Below are positions 17,598-24,675 of a DNA stretch of 50,498 bases, piece by piece (the first letter of the stretch is position 1; every line of letters begins with the position of its first letter). This DNA comes from Bryobacterales bacterium (lineage in GTDB: Bacteria > Acidobacteriota > Terriglobia > Bryobacterales > Bryobacteraceae), in assembly GCA_947467185.1 (NCBI GenBank), contig CANIHR010000004.1, positions 1 through 50,498 of the forward strand, written 5' to 3'. Position numbers and translations under genes: made by a program. The notes beneath the pieces were generated by a model that did no database searches, had not been told where the DNA came from, and worked only from the letters and a program-made list of their open reading frames with translations.

Positions 17598-18976
17598 GGG
17601 GTGATATCGGTGCGGTAGCCGTAGGGCAGTCGAGCCGCCGCCTGGCGGTATTCGGGAAGTGACCGGACTACTCGTCCCGCCGGATCTATCACCGAAGTAA
17701 CGCCGTTGTTGGTGGCACGTACGATCCAGCGATGGACCTCCGCCGCACGCATCCGGACGATCCGCAGATGCTGGTAGCGCGCCGGACTGGTGCCGAACCA
17801 GGCGTCGTTCGAGAGGTTGAAAAGGGCTTCCGCCCCCCCGGCCACGAATTCCCGGATATAAGACGGGAAGACCGATTCGTAGCAGATGAAGGTTCCGATG
17901 TGGTGATCTCCCAGCTTTGAAACCACGACCTTTGATCCGGCTGCGAAGTCGCCCGCTTCGGTCGAGACTTTCTGCGTCAGAGTTCCGAACGGCCAGGGCA
18001 CGAACTCCCCGAACGGGACGAGATGAACCTTGTCGTAGCGGCTGATCGTGTCCCCGTTCACGTCGGTGAGCAGTGCGGAGTTCAGGGGCAGACCATGGTC
18101 AGTGCGAGCCACGGCACCTGTCAGGATTGGAGCTTTGGCGGTCGCGGCAACCGAGGTCAGGAAGTTTCGGAAAGCAGTGTCGTTCGTATAGAACGGGATC
18201 GGCATCTCTGGCCAGACGATTACGTCAGCGCCGGATGCCTTCGTAACAGGTGAAGCCGAGAAGGCACGTAACTGATTCTCGGTCGTTTCCAGCAGGTCTG
18301 TTGTCCAGATGGTGTCGCCATCGAGATTCGGCTGCACCAGCACCGCGTGGGCGTCGCCCGCAACTGGCTCCGGAACATCCGGCAGCAGATAGAGTCCCGC
18401 CAGCGCGAGCAGCCACAGACTCGCCCCGCGCCGTCGCAAAATCACGAATGCGATTACCGAACCCATCAGTGCGAAGACAAACGAAAGCCCCCACACTCCG
18501 GTGACGGGTGCGAGCCGCAGCACCAGCGACAGATCACTGGCCGCATTACCCAGATTCAGCCATTCAAAGCCCGTGTACGAGTGAGTCCATTCCAGCGCCA
18601 CCCACAAAGCGGCCACTGTTGGTGGCGCGTACCATTTGTCGAGGAGATATCCGGCCAGCGCCGCAAAGACGCCGGTCTGTACCGCCTTGGCCAGGCTGAA
18701 AAGAAGGAACAAGGCCCACGCGGTCGCTCCACCGACACCCGCATACTGCGCCATCGTGCCCTGAATCCAGCTGCACATGAAGAACCAGTAGAGAAAGCCC
18801 GTCAGGTAGCCCAGCAGGAACCGTTGTTTCCATCGTTTCTCGCGCGTGCAGGCGATCACCAGCGGGGTTAACGCTATCGGAGCCAGCAGCGCCAGCGACA
18901 CGGAGGGGAACGCCGGACGCGGGAATAATAACAGCAGCAGGATGGCCGATGCCACCGAAAGCAGCCAGTTCAACAT
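17507..18976 (-). CDS. lnt: Apolipoprotein N-acyltransferase
   Basis: A 489-residue inner-membrane enzyme that adds the third acyl chain to lipoproteins. An N-terminal bundle of membrane helices (about residues 1-205) is followed by a periplasmic nitrilase fold. The triad is visible: Glu in VWPEMP, Lys in YDKVHLVPFGEF and Cys in FICYESVFP. A last membrane helix lies at the C-terminus. Its ATG overlaps the lipA stop (TAATG), so it is coupled to lipA. Its 3' end runs 91 bases antisense into the small coiled-coil gene. Confidence 0.94.
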   Translation of the reverse strand: MLNWLLSVASAILLLLLFPRPAFPSVSLALLAPIALTPLVIACTREKRWKQRFLLGYLTGFLYWFFMCSWIQGTMAQYAGVGGATAWALFLLFSLAKAVQTGVFAALAGYLLDKWYAPPTVAALWVALEWTHSYTGFEWLNLGNAASDLSLVLRLAPVTGVWGLSFVFALMGSVIAFVILRRRGASLWLLALAGLYLLPDVPEPVAGDAHAVLVQPNLDGDTIWTTDLLETTENQLRAFSASPVTKASGADVIVWPEMPIPFYTNDTAFRNFLTSVAATAKAPILTGAVARTDHGLPLNSALLTDVNGDTISRYDKVHLVPFGEFVPWPFGTLTQKVSTEAGDFAAGSKVVVSKLGDHHIGTFICYESVFPSYIREFVAGGAEALFNLSNDAWFGTSPARYQHLRIVRMRAAEVHRWIVRATNNGVTSVIDPAGRVVRSLPEYRQAAARLPYGYRTDITPYVRFGDWFVGICWTFCVLVFVGNWIWTRP

Positions 18977-19881
18977 TACGCCTGCGACGCCTGTTCGTTG
19001 ACCAGATCCGCCATGTAGGAACTCCGTACCAGGGGTCCGCTGAAGACCATTTTGAAGCCAATCGACAGGCCGAAATCACGATACTCATCGAACTGCTCAG
19101 GTGTCACGTACTCGGCCACCTGCAGATTTCGCCGTGTCGGCTGCAGATACTGCCCGATGGTTGCAACGTCCGTATCCTGCTCGCGCAGATCGCGCAGTAA
19201 CTGCTGCACTTCCTCCGGTGTCTCGCCCAGCCCCGCCATGAACCCCGATTTCGTCATCACGTTCGGACGATGCTTCCGCGCAAACCGCAGTACATCCAGC
19301 GACTGCTGATAGTTCGCCTGCGGCCGGACCTTGCGATACAGCCGCGGAACCGTCTCCATATTGTGGTTAAAGACGTGAGGGCCAGCGTCCAGAACCTGCG
19401 CCACCGCGTCCATGTTGCCATCAAAATCCGGCGTCAGCACCTCCACCCGGGCGTCGGGCAGCGCCTGCCGGACCAGCCGAACCGTCTCTGCGAAATGCGT
19501 CGAACCGCCGTCCGCGAGATCATCGCGATTCACGCTGGTGATCACCACGTACTTCAGCTTCATCTCCGCCGTCATCCGCGCCACATTGGCAGGCTCGGCC
19601 GGATCCAGCGCCATATCGTGCTTGCGCGGATTCCCCTTTGGCACTGAACAGAACCCGCAACCCCGCGTGCAGAGGTTGCCGAGGATCATGAACGTTGCCG
19701 CGCCCCGGTGGAAGCACTCGTGGATGTTCGGGCAGCGCGCCGATTCGCAAACCGTGTGCAAATTCAGCGTCCGCAGCTCGGTCTTGAGCTTATTGAGGGA
19801 TTCGAAGTGTGTTCGCGGTCGGCGCGCCCATTCGGGCAACCGGGGGCGCGCATTGCCGATCTGGACCAGGTCCGGTGTCAC
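18976..19881 (-). CDS. lipA: Lipoyl synthase
   Basis: A 301-residue radical-SAM enzyme that inserts two sulfur atoms into protein-bound octanoyl groups. The auxiliary cluster cysteines are in CESARCPNIHEC (CX4CX5C) and the radical-SAM cluster in CTRGCGFC (CX3CX2C). The conserved RSSY motif near the C-terminus is present (VRSSYMAD), donating the serine ligand. The start is GTG at 19881, overlapping the upstream stop as GTGA. No lipB is visible, so octanoyl transfer must be encoded elsewhere. Confidence 0.96.
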   Translation of the reverse strand: MTPDLVQIGNARPRLPEWARRPRTHFESLNKLKTELRTLNLHTVCESARCPNIHECFHRGAATFMILGNLCTRGCGFCSVPKGNPRKHDMALDPAEPANVARMTAEMKLKYVVITSVNRDDLADGGSTHFAETVRLVRQALPDARVEVLTPDFDGNMDAVAQVLDAGPHVFNHNMETVPRLYRKVRPQANYQQSLDVLRFARKHRPNVMTKSGFMAGLGETPEEVQQLLRDLREQDTDVATIGQYLQPTRRNLQVAEYVTPEQFDEYRDFGLSIGFKMVFSGPLVRSSYMADLVNEQASQA

Positions 19882-20492
19882 TGCTTTTGTACGAATGCGC
19901 CGTTAAAACCCAGCGTCTTGAGCTTGCTCTTCGCGTCCGAGAGCTGAACCGTCTGCCGATACGGTCCTACCAGCACCCGGAAGAATGTCGGCTTCGAACT
20001 AAGCGCCATAATCACCGGGAACTTTTGGTCCCGCAGGGTCTTGACCATGCTTTCCGCATCGGGGCGGGGCAGGGCTGCTACCTGTAAATAAGAAGCGCCA
20101 ACCTGCGGTGTGGAAACCGCCAGCGGATCGTCGGAAACCTTGCTGGATTTCGGTTCTTCATAGGGCTTCGGCTCCGGCTTTACGGGCGTCGGGTTGGCTG
20201 CGGCAACCTGCGCTCCGCTGGTATCTTCAGCAGGCCTGGTCTCTGTGGGTGCGGGAGATGGCTCAGCGGGCGGTAACGTGGATTCCTGAGCCGGCAGATC
20301 TGGCTGTGGGCGTCGACCTTCCGGCCCACTCGCAGTCGCCTGGTCTGTCGCCGGCAGATTGGCCTTCGACGTATTCCGGCCAACCATATAACCGATGGCA
20401 AAACAGACACCGCACAGCGCCGCAGCCACAAAAAACAGGCTCAGCAGCTGTTTGTTTCCAAGAACCAGTTCTCTCTCGTCGTCTTGCCTCAT
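19878..20492 (-). CDS. SPOR-domain membrane protein
   Basis: A 204-residue protein with a short cytoplasmic N-terminus and one membrane helix (about residues 16-36). A long proline- and glutamate-rich periplasmic linker follows, then a C-terminal SPOR domain of about 70 residues (YLQVAALPRPDAESMV ... FFRVLVGPY ... FVQKQ). SPOR domains bind denuded peptidoglycan and usually mark division sites. The ATG at 20492 is chosen because the hydrophobic segment follows normally; the frame is open to 20546 but overlaps the preceding gene. It is coupled to lipA by GTGA. Confidence 0.85.
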   Translation of the reverse strand: MRQDDERELVLGNKQLLSLFFVAAALCGVCFAIGYMVGRNTSKANLPATDQATASGPEGRRPQPDLPAQESTLPPAEPSPAPTETRPAEDTSGAQVAAANPTPVKPEPKPYEEPKSSKVSDDPLAVSTPQVGASYLQVAALPRPDAESMVKTLRDQKFPVIMALSSKPTFFRVLVGPYRQTVQLSDAKSKLKTLGFNGAFVQKQ

Positions 20493-20511
20493 ATTGTCGG
20501 GACCCGCTCTC

Positions 20512-20940
20512 TCAGAATATCGCGATGCGCTTGTTCCGCCGGGCACGCCACGCGATCCTGGTCAGGAACGTCAGCAGGGCCGCCAGGGGCAGGGAGGTGA
20601 GCATCGCCACCGGCCAGGATATCGGCGGCTCCACCACCAGCCGGAGGCACCCCAGAAACATCGCCGCGGCCCCGGCCAAACCGGCCAGCCCCTGCGCCTG
20701 CCAGTACCCGTCCCCACCGCAAAGCAGTGCCCCCGCCACCATCAGCGCCACGCCACTCGCGGACAACGTATACTGCGCCAGCGAATGCGCGCCAAACACG
20801 ATCAGCAGGCAGCCCGCGACCGCCGGAATGACCCATCCCGGCCGGACAAATTCCAGTGTGACCGCTGCCGCTCCTGCTGCCATCAGCCCGAGGCTGGCAT
20901 CGGGGCTAAGCGAAAGCATAACCACCCCGTAATGTTCCAT
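20512..20940 (-). CDS. NfeD-like integral membrane protein
   Basis: A 142-residue, very hydrophobic protein with about four membrane segments. LEFVRPGWVIPAVAGC resembles the 'E...PG.g.pG..G' first-helix motif of NfeD membrane domains. The OB-fold domain that usually follows in NfeD and the ClpP-like protease domain are both missing, so this is a membrane-only form. It starts the minus-strand series that continues with the SPOR gene 19 bases downstream, then lipA and lnt. Function is inferred only from motif and context. Confidence 0.55.
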   Translation of the reverse strand: MEHYGVVMLSLSPDASLGLMAAGAAAVTLEFVRPGWVIPAVAGCLLIVFGAHSLAQYTLSASGVALMVAGALLCGGDGYWQAQGLAGLAGAAAMFLGCLRLVVEPPISWPVAMLTSLPLAALLTFLTRIAWRARRNKRIAIF

Positions 20941-20944
20941 TAAT

Positions 20945-20958
20945 ATATCTAATGATAT
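20945..20958. promoter_or_regulatory. AT-rich palindrome in a divergent intergenic region
   Basis: ATATC-TAAT-GATAT is a perfect 5-base inverted repeat. It sits in the 26-base, very AT-rich gap between the NfeD-like gene (minus) and the DUF2934 gene (plus). In this GC-rich DNA it is likely promoter or operator sequence serving one or both genes. No precise -35/-10 pair can be assigned. Confidence 0.3.
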
Positions 20959-20966
20959 TATTGTCT

Positions 20967-21248
20967 ATGACCAAAAAAACTGCCGCCGAAAAGGCTGTAC
21001 CCGCTGTGACAAAGCCCCGCGCGGTACGCACTACGGCCACCCGTGTTACCAGCGCGCGTCACAGCAAGCCCGCTGTCTCCTCCGACCCTGTTGTTAATGC
21101 ATCCCCCGTCGTGATCGACACCCCGCAGGAAAACCCCTCTGAAGCAATCGCGAAAATTGCTTACGGATATTGGGCAGCCCGTGGATATCAGGGTGGCAAT
21201 GCCACTGAAGACTGGTTCCGCGCAGAAGCTGAATATCGCCAGCGCTAA
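20967..21248 (+). CDS. DUF2934-domain small protein
   Basis: A 93-residue protein. The N-terminal half is a lysine-, alanine- and threonine-rich, basic and probably disordered stretch. The C-terminal 35 residues (EAIAKIAYGYWAARGYQGG and DWFRAEAEYRQR) match the DUF2934 pattern of an alpha-helical 'I...AY..w...G...G....W..AE'. DUF2934 is of unknown function and common in Acidobacteriota and Proteobacteria. An ATG at 20952 in the same frame lies in the AT-rich palindrome, so ATG 20967 is preferred. It converges with lexA across 30 bases. Confidence 0.72.
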   Translation: MTKKTAAEKAVPAVTKPRAVRTTATRVTSARHSKPAVSSDPVVNASPVVIDTPQENPSEAIAKIAYGYWAARGYQGGNATEDWFRAEAEYRQR

Positions 21249-21278
21249 GCCGCGCTGTTACCCCAGGTTCTGTCTTAA

Positions 21279-21905
21279 CTAGTATTTCCGCAACACAGCG
21301 AGAAGCCTGCCCTGGATGGCAACGTCCTGGGCAGGCACTCGAATCGGACTCATCGTCGCGTTCGCGGGCTGCAACCGCACCATGTTGCCGGGTTCGCGAT
21401 AAAACCTCTTCAGCGTCGCCTCTTCGCCCCCCACCAGCGCCACCACAATCTCCCCGTCGCGGGCTACCTGAGCCTTCTCTACCAGAATCATGTCGCCTTC
21501 GCAGATGTGGTCTTCGATCATCGAATTCCCGCGGACCCGCAGCGCATAAGTGTCCTTGTGCCCCACGTAGTCGGAGAAGCTCAGCATCGACTTGTCTTCG
21601 TACGCCTGCACCGGAGCACCCGCCGCGATAGTCCCCAGCACCGGGACCTCCAGCGACTGTTTCATCTTGTTGCGCCGCTGTTCCTGCAGGAAGCGCGGCG
21701 AGATCTCCAGCGACCGGCTCTGGTTATCACGCCGCGTCAGGTAGTTGCGTGTCTGCAGCGCGGAGATGTGCTTGTAGACAGTCGCGATGGACGCGAGGTT
21801 CATCCCCCGCGCAATCTCCTCATAGCTGGGGCAAACGCCGTTGTTCTCCACCTGGTAGTCCGCGATGAACTCCAGTACTTCCCGTTGTCTGCGCGTGAGG
21901 GCCAT
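21279..21905 (-). CDS. lexA: LexA repressor
   Basis: A 208-residue SOS repressor. The N-terminal winged helix (residues 1-70) starts with LTRRQREVLEFI. The self-cleavage site Ala-Gly is in GTIAAGAPVQA, the catalytic serine in GNSMIEDHI and the lysine in EATLKRFYR. ATG 21905 gives the standard N-terminus; the frame is open upstream to 22031 but overlaps mscS and its downstream spacer. A 16-base inverted repeat 34-49 bases before the start is a candidate for autoregulation. Confidence 0.95.
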   Translation of the reverse strand: MALTRRQREVLEFIADYQVENNGVCPSYEEIARGMNLASIATVYKHISALQTRNYLTRRDNQSRSLEISPRFLQEQRRNKMKQSLEVPVLGTIAAGAPVQAYEDKSMLSFSDYVGHKDTYALRVRGNSMIEDHICEGDMILVEKAQVARDGEIVVALVGGEEATLKRFYREPGNMVRLQPANATMSPIRVPAQDVAIQGRLLAVLRKY

Positions 21906-21938
21906 CTTAGGGCTATGGTAGGCGAAGAAAAGGGGAAA

Positions 21939-21954
21939 AGCAACAGCGTTTGCT
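21939..21954. promoter_or_regulatory. Candidate LexA operator upstream of lexA
   Basis: AGCAA-CAGCGT-TTGCT is a perfect 5-base inverted repeat with a 6-base spacer, placed 34-49 bases before the lexA start codon. LexA usually represses itself through a palindrome in this position, but the motif differs between phyla and this one is not a known consensus that I can name. The call rests on symmetry and place only. Confidence 0.35.
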
Positions 21955-21966
21955 GAAGCTTCGCAA

Positions 21967-22773
21967 TTAGATCTGTTTGATGGCCATCGCGGGCATGGCG
22001 GCCGGGAACGTATCGCTGCCCAGAACCTCACGTATCGCCAGGTTGGTATCGAAATAGACCTGCCAGTAATGGTCGTTGTGGCAGAACGGGCGAACCGCCA
22101 GAACCGGACCCGCCGGCGTGAACGTCAAAATCACCACCACCGGTTCCGGATCGGCCACTACGTTCGGAATCGTTTTCAGCCGTGCCTTCATTTGGTTCAT
22201 CGCCAGATGCGGGTCCGCAGCCCCGGAAATCTGTGCCACAAGTTCCACCCGGCGGTAGGCGTTTACGCTGAAGTTCTGGATCGTATCCGAAAAGATCTTG
22301 TTATTGCCAACGAACGTTTTGATGTTGTCCGGAGTATGAAACGTGGTCACGAACAGACCGATTTCTTCGACGGTGCCGGTCTGACCGCCCGCGCTCACAA
22401 AATCGCCCACTTTAAACGGCCTCAGCACGATCAGGAATGCCCCCGCGGCGAAATTCGCCAGTAGTCCGCCCCATGCGGTACCGATTGCCAGCCCAATACC
22501 CGCCAGCAGCGCCGCGAATGTGGTTGTTTCCACGCCAAAGTAGCCCAGAATCGCCACCACCAGCGCGATATTGAGCACAACCGCGATGGTATTGCCGACG
22601 AAACGCAGAACGGTGGGTTCAATCTGCTGTTTGGTAAGCCCCCGCTGGACCATTCCGACAGCCTTGCCGATCAGCCATCGCCCGGCGATGTAGAGCACCA
22701 GAGCCCCCGCCACCTGCATCCCCATGGCGGTCACCCGTGTCTGTACAACCGTCAAAATTGCGTTCCAGTCCAT
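21967..22773 (-). CDS. MscS-family mechanosensitive channel
   Basis: A 268-residue inner-membrane channel that opens under membrane tension. Three membrane helices fill residues 1-115; the pore-lining TM3 is GIGLAIGTAWGGLLANFAAG, rich in packed Gly and Ala. RPFKVGDFVSAGGQTGTVEEIG follows, the family's beta-domain signature. The length is close to the small-conductance type of E. coli. ATG 22773 is chosen because AAGGAG sits six bases upstream; ATG 22779 would overlap that site. It diverges from aroDE. Confidence 0.9.
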   Translation of the reverse strand: MDWNAILTVVQTRVTAMGMQVAGALVLYIAGRWLIGKAVGMVQRGLTKQQIEPTVLRFVGNTIAVVLNIALVVAILGYFGVETTTFAALLAGIGLAIGTAWGGLLANFAAGAFLIVLRPFKVGDFVSAGGQTGTVEEIGLFVTTFHTPDNIKTFVGNNKIFSDTIQNFSVNAYRRVELVAQISGAADPHLAMNQMKARLKTIPNVVADPEPVVVILTFTPAGPVLAVRPFCHNDHYWQVYFDTNLAIREVLGSDTFPAAMPAMAIKQI

Positions 22774-22892
22774 CGTCATCTCCTTCGTGTTCTGACAGGC
22801 TACCAAATCGTCCGGCGAACCACACCACTTTTCCCCGTCTTGTTCACCCCTTGTGCCGGTCAGCGCCGGACGTTTGATATCCTCACGGCGTT

Positions 22893-24425
22893 GTGAGCCA
22901 GGTTCCCCAAAGACGTCCTCTTCCGAAAATTTGCATCGCCCTGGGCCTGCCCGATATCCCCCGGCTCATGGAGCAGGCTACCCGCGAAGCGGAGGCCGGC
23001 GAGAACTTCCTTGAGTTCCGTCTCGACTACCTCCCCGACCCCGCTAAGGGCGTCGAGGCGATGGCACAGTTCCTGAAGAACTACCCCACCTGCGTGGTGC
23101 TGGCTACGTGCCGCCGCCACCAAAATCACGGGAAATTCAACGGCAGTATCGACGAACAGCTCCGCATTCTTTCCCTTGCCATCGAAAAGGGTGCCAAAGC
23201 TGTCGACGTCGAAATCGAGACGGCCGAAGTGGTACCAGACCGCTGTGCCGAATTGCGGACGCGTGCGCACCTGATTATTTCGTGGCACCACTTCGAAACC
23301 ACACCACCTCTTGATCCCGTCATTCGCCGGATGCGCAAGGTGCCCGCCGACGTTTACAAAGTAGTTTCCACCGCCCGCAAGCCCAGCGACACGGGCCGCA
23401 TCCTGGCAGCTGCCAGGCAGAGCCCCAAAATCCCCCTCGTCACCCTCGCCATGGGCGAATGTGGCTTCCCGTCGCGCGTGCTTTCCACCGCGCTTGGGTC
23501 CGTTTTTTCGTACGCGGCCCCGGCCCACGTGCAGGGCACTGCCCCCGGACAGGTCAACGCCCGCCAGATGCGAACGCTCTACCGCATCGACAAATTTACG
23601 AAGGCCGCGAAGATTTTTGGTGTCATCGCGGACCCCGTCCGCCACTCGATTTCGCCTCATGTCCACAACCGGGCCTTCCAGTCGCGTCGGATGGACGCAG
23701 TTTACGTCCCCCTGCTGGTGAATCAGAACCAGCTTCGCGACTTTTTCCAGTTCGCGGAAGACTTGCCGCTCTCCGGTTTCAGCGTCACGATTCCGCACAA
23801 ACGCCGTATTTTGCGCTATTTGGACCATGTGGACCCCCTCGCCCGCCGCATTGGCGCGGTTAACACCGTGGTTCGCAAGGCTGGCCGCTGGCGCGGTTAT
23901 AATACCGATGCCGACGCCGTTTCCGGACCGCTCGGCAAACTGATTAAGCTCCCAAAGGCCACCGCCCTCATTCTGGGTAACGGTGGTGCCGCCCGTGGTG
24001 CCGCCTGCGCTCTCATCGACGCCGGCGCGAAAGTCTCCATCACCGGTCGCAATGCCGACCGCGTCCGGGCCCTTGCCCGCGCCGTCGGAGCCGAAGCCGT
24101 TTCCCACGAACAGGCCGCGCTCTCGCACTACGACGTCCTGATCAACGCCACGCCCGTCGGCATGTGGCCCCACCAAAACGAATGCCCGTTTGAAGGTGCA
24201 CTGCCTGCGGATATCGTGTTCGACATGGTCTACAATCCTCTCGAAACCCAGCTCATCAAGAACGCGAAGGACCAGGGTAAGAAGGTCATCCCTGGCGTCA
24301 AGATGTTCATCGAACAGGCCGTGAAGCAGTTCGAACTCTGGACTGGCGAATCCGCGCCCCGTTCCGCCATGGAAACCGCTGCGATTGACGCGCTGCAGAT
24401 TCGAAATTCCGAACAAAAGCTCTAA
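22893..24425 (+). CDS. aroDE: Bifunctional 3-dehydroquinate dehydratase (type I)/shikimate dehydrogenase
   Basis: A 510-residue fusion that catalyses steps three and four of the shikimate pathway. Residues about 10-230 are a type I dehydroquinase: EFRLDYL, the histidine in SWHHFE and the Schiff-base lysine in VYKVVSTA are all present. Residues about 240-505 are AroE: VIADPVRHSISPHVHN (shikimate site), TIPHK with the catalytic lysine, YNTDADA with the aspartate, and NADP loop GNGGAARGA. The same fusion order is known in plants, chlamydiae and some planctomycetes. The start is GTG at 22893, 119 bases from the divergent mscS start. Confidence 0.95.
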   Translation: MSQVPQRRPLPKICIALGLPDIPRLMEQATREAEAGENFLEFRLDYLPDPAKGVEAMAQFLKNYPTCVVLATCRRHQNHGKFNGSIDEQLRILSLAIEKGAKAVDVEIETAEVVPDRCAELRTRAHLIISWHHFETTPPLDPVIRRMRKVPADVYKVVSTARKPSDTGRILAAARQSPKIPLVTLAMGECGFPSRVLSTALGSVFSYAAPAHVQGTAPGQVNARQMRTLYRIDKFTKAAKIFGVIADPVRHSISPHVHNRAFQSRRMDAVYVPLLVNQNQLRDFFQFAEDLPLSGFSVTIPHKRRILRYLDHVDPLARRIGAVNTVVRKAGRWRGYNTDADAVSGPLGKLIKLPKATALILGNGGAARGAACALIDAGAKVSITGRNADRVRALARAVGAEAVSHEQAALSHYDVLINATPVGMWPHQNECPFEGALPADIVFDMVYNPLETQLIKNAKDQGKKVIPGVKMFIEQAVKQFELWTGESAPRSAMETAAIDALQIRNSEQKL

Positions 24426-24465
24426 GGTCACCCCCTTTCTGCGCCGCGTTTCGTAAACTCATTGC

Positions 24466-24672
24466 ATGAAGCTATCGAGGCGCGAGGTGGTGAAGGCGAC
24501 AGCGGTCGCAACGTTGGTCGGGCAGACCCAGGTTGCCCAGGCCAGCCCCCAGGCTTCCGCCGCCACTGAGGCCACCCGGTCCGCCCGCGAAGCCAATCAG
24601 CGCGCCTCCGAGGCGCTGGCCAAATTCGAAATGCCCATGGCCACCGAACCGGCCTTCCTGTTCCGGGCCTGA
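24466..24672 (+). CDS. Small twin-arginine-signal protein with AtzG/DUF4089-like tail
   Basis: A 68-residue protein. The N-terminus SRREVVKATAVATLVG is a twin-arginine-type signal (SRR followed by a moderately hydrophobic stretch, then QAQAS-type small residues). The middle is an alanine- and glutamate-rich helix. The C-terminus FEMPMATEPAFLFRA resembles the tail of AtzG/DUF4089 and GatC-like partner subunits, which end in 'F.lP...EPApvFr'. The stop is three bases before the amidase ATG, so the two are coupled. It may be the small subunit that escorts the amidase, possibly through the Tat system; the tail match and Tat motif are seen, the role is inferred. Confidence 0.7.
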   Translation: MKLSRREVVKATAVATLVGQTQVAQASPQASAATEATRSAREANQRASEALAKFEMPMATEPAFLFRA

Positions 24673-24675
24673 TTC

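Noticed and set aside
22860-24431. 523-codon open frame antisense to aroDE
   Set aside because: Shadow of the fused shikimate-pathway gene, whose catalytic residues are all on the plus strand.
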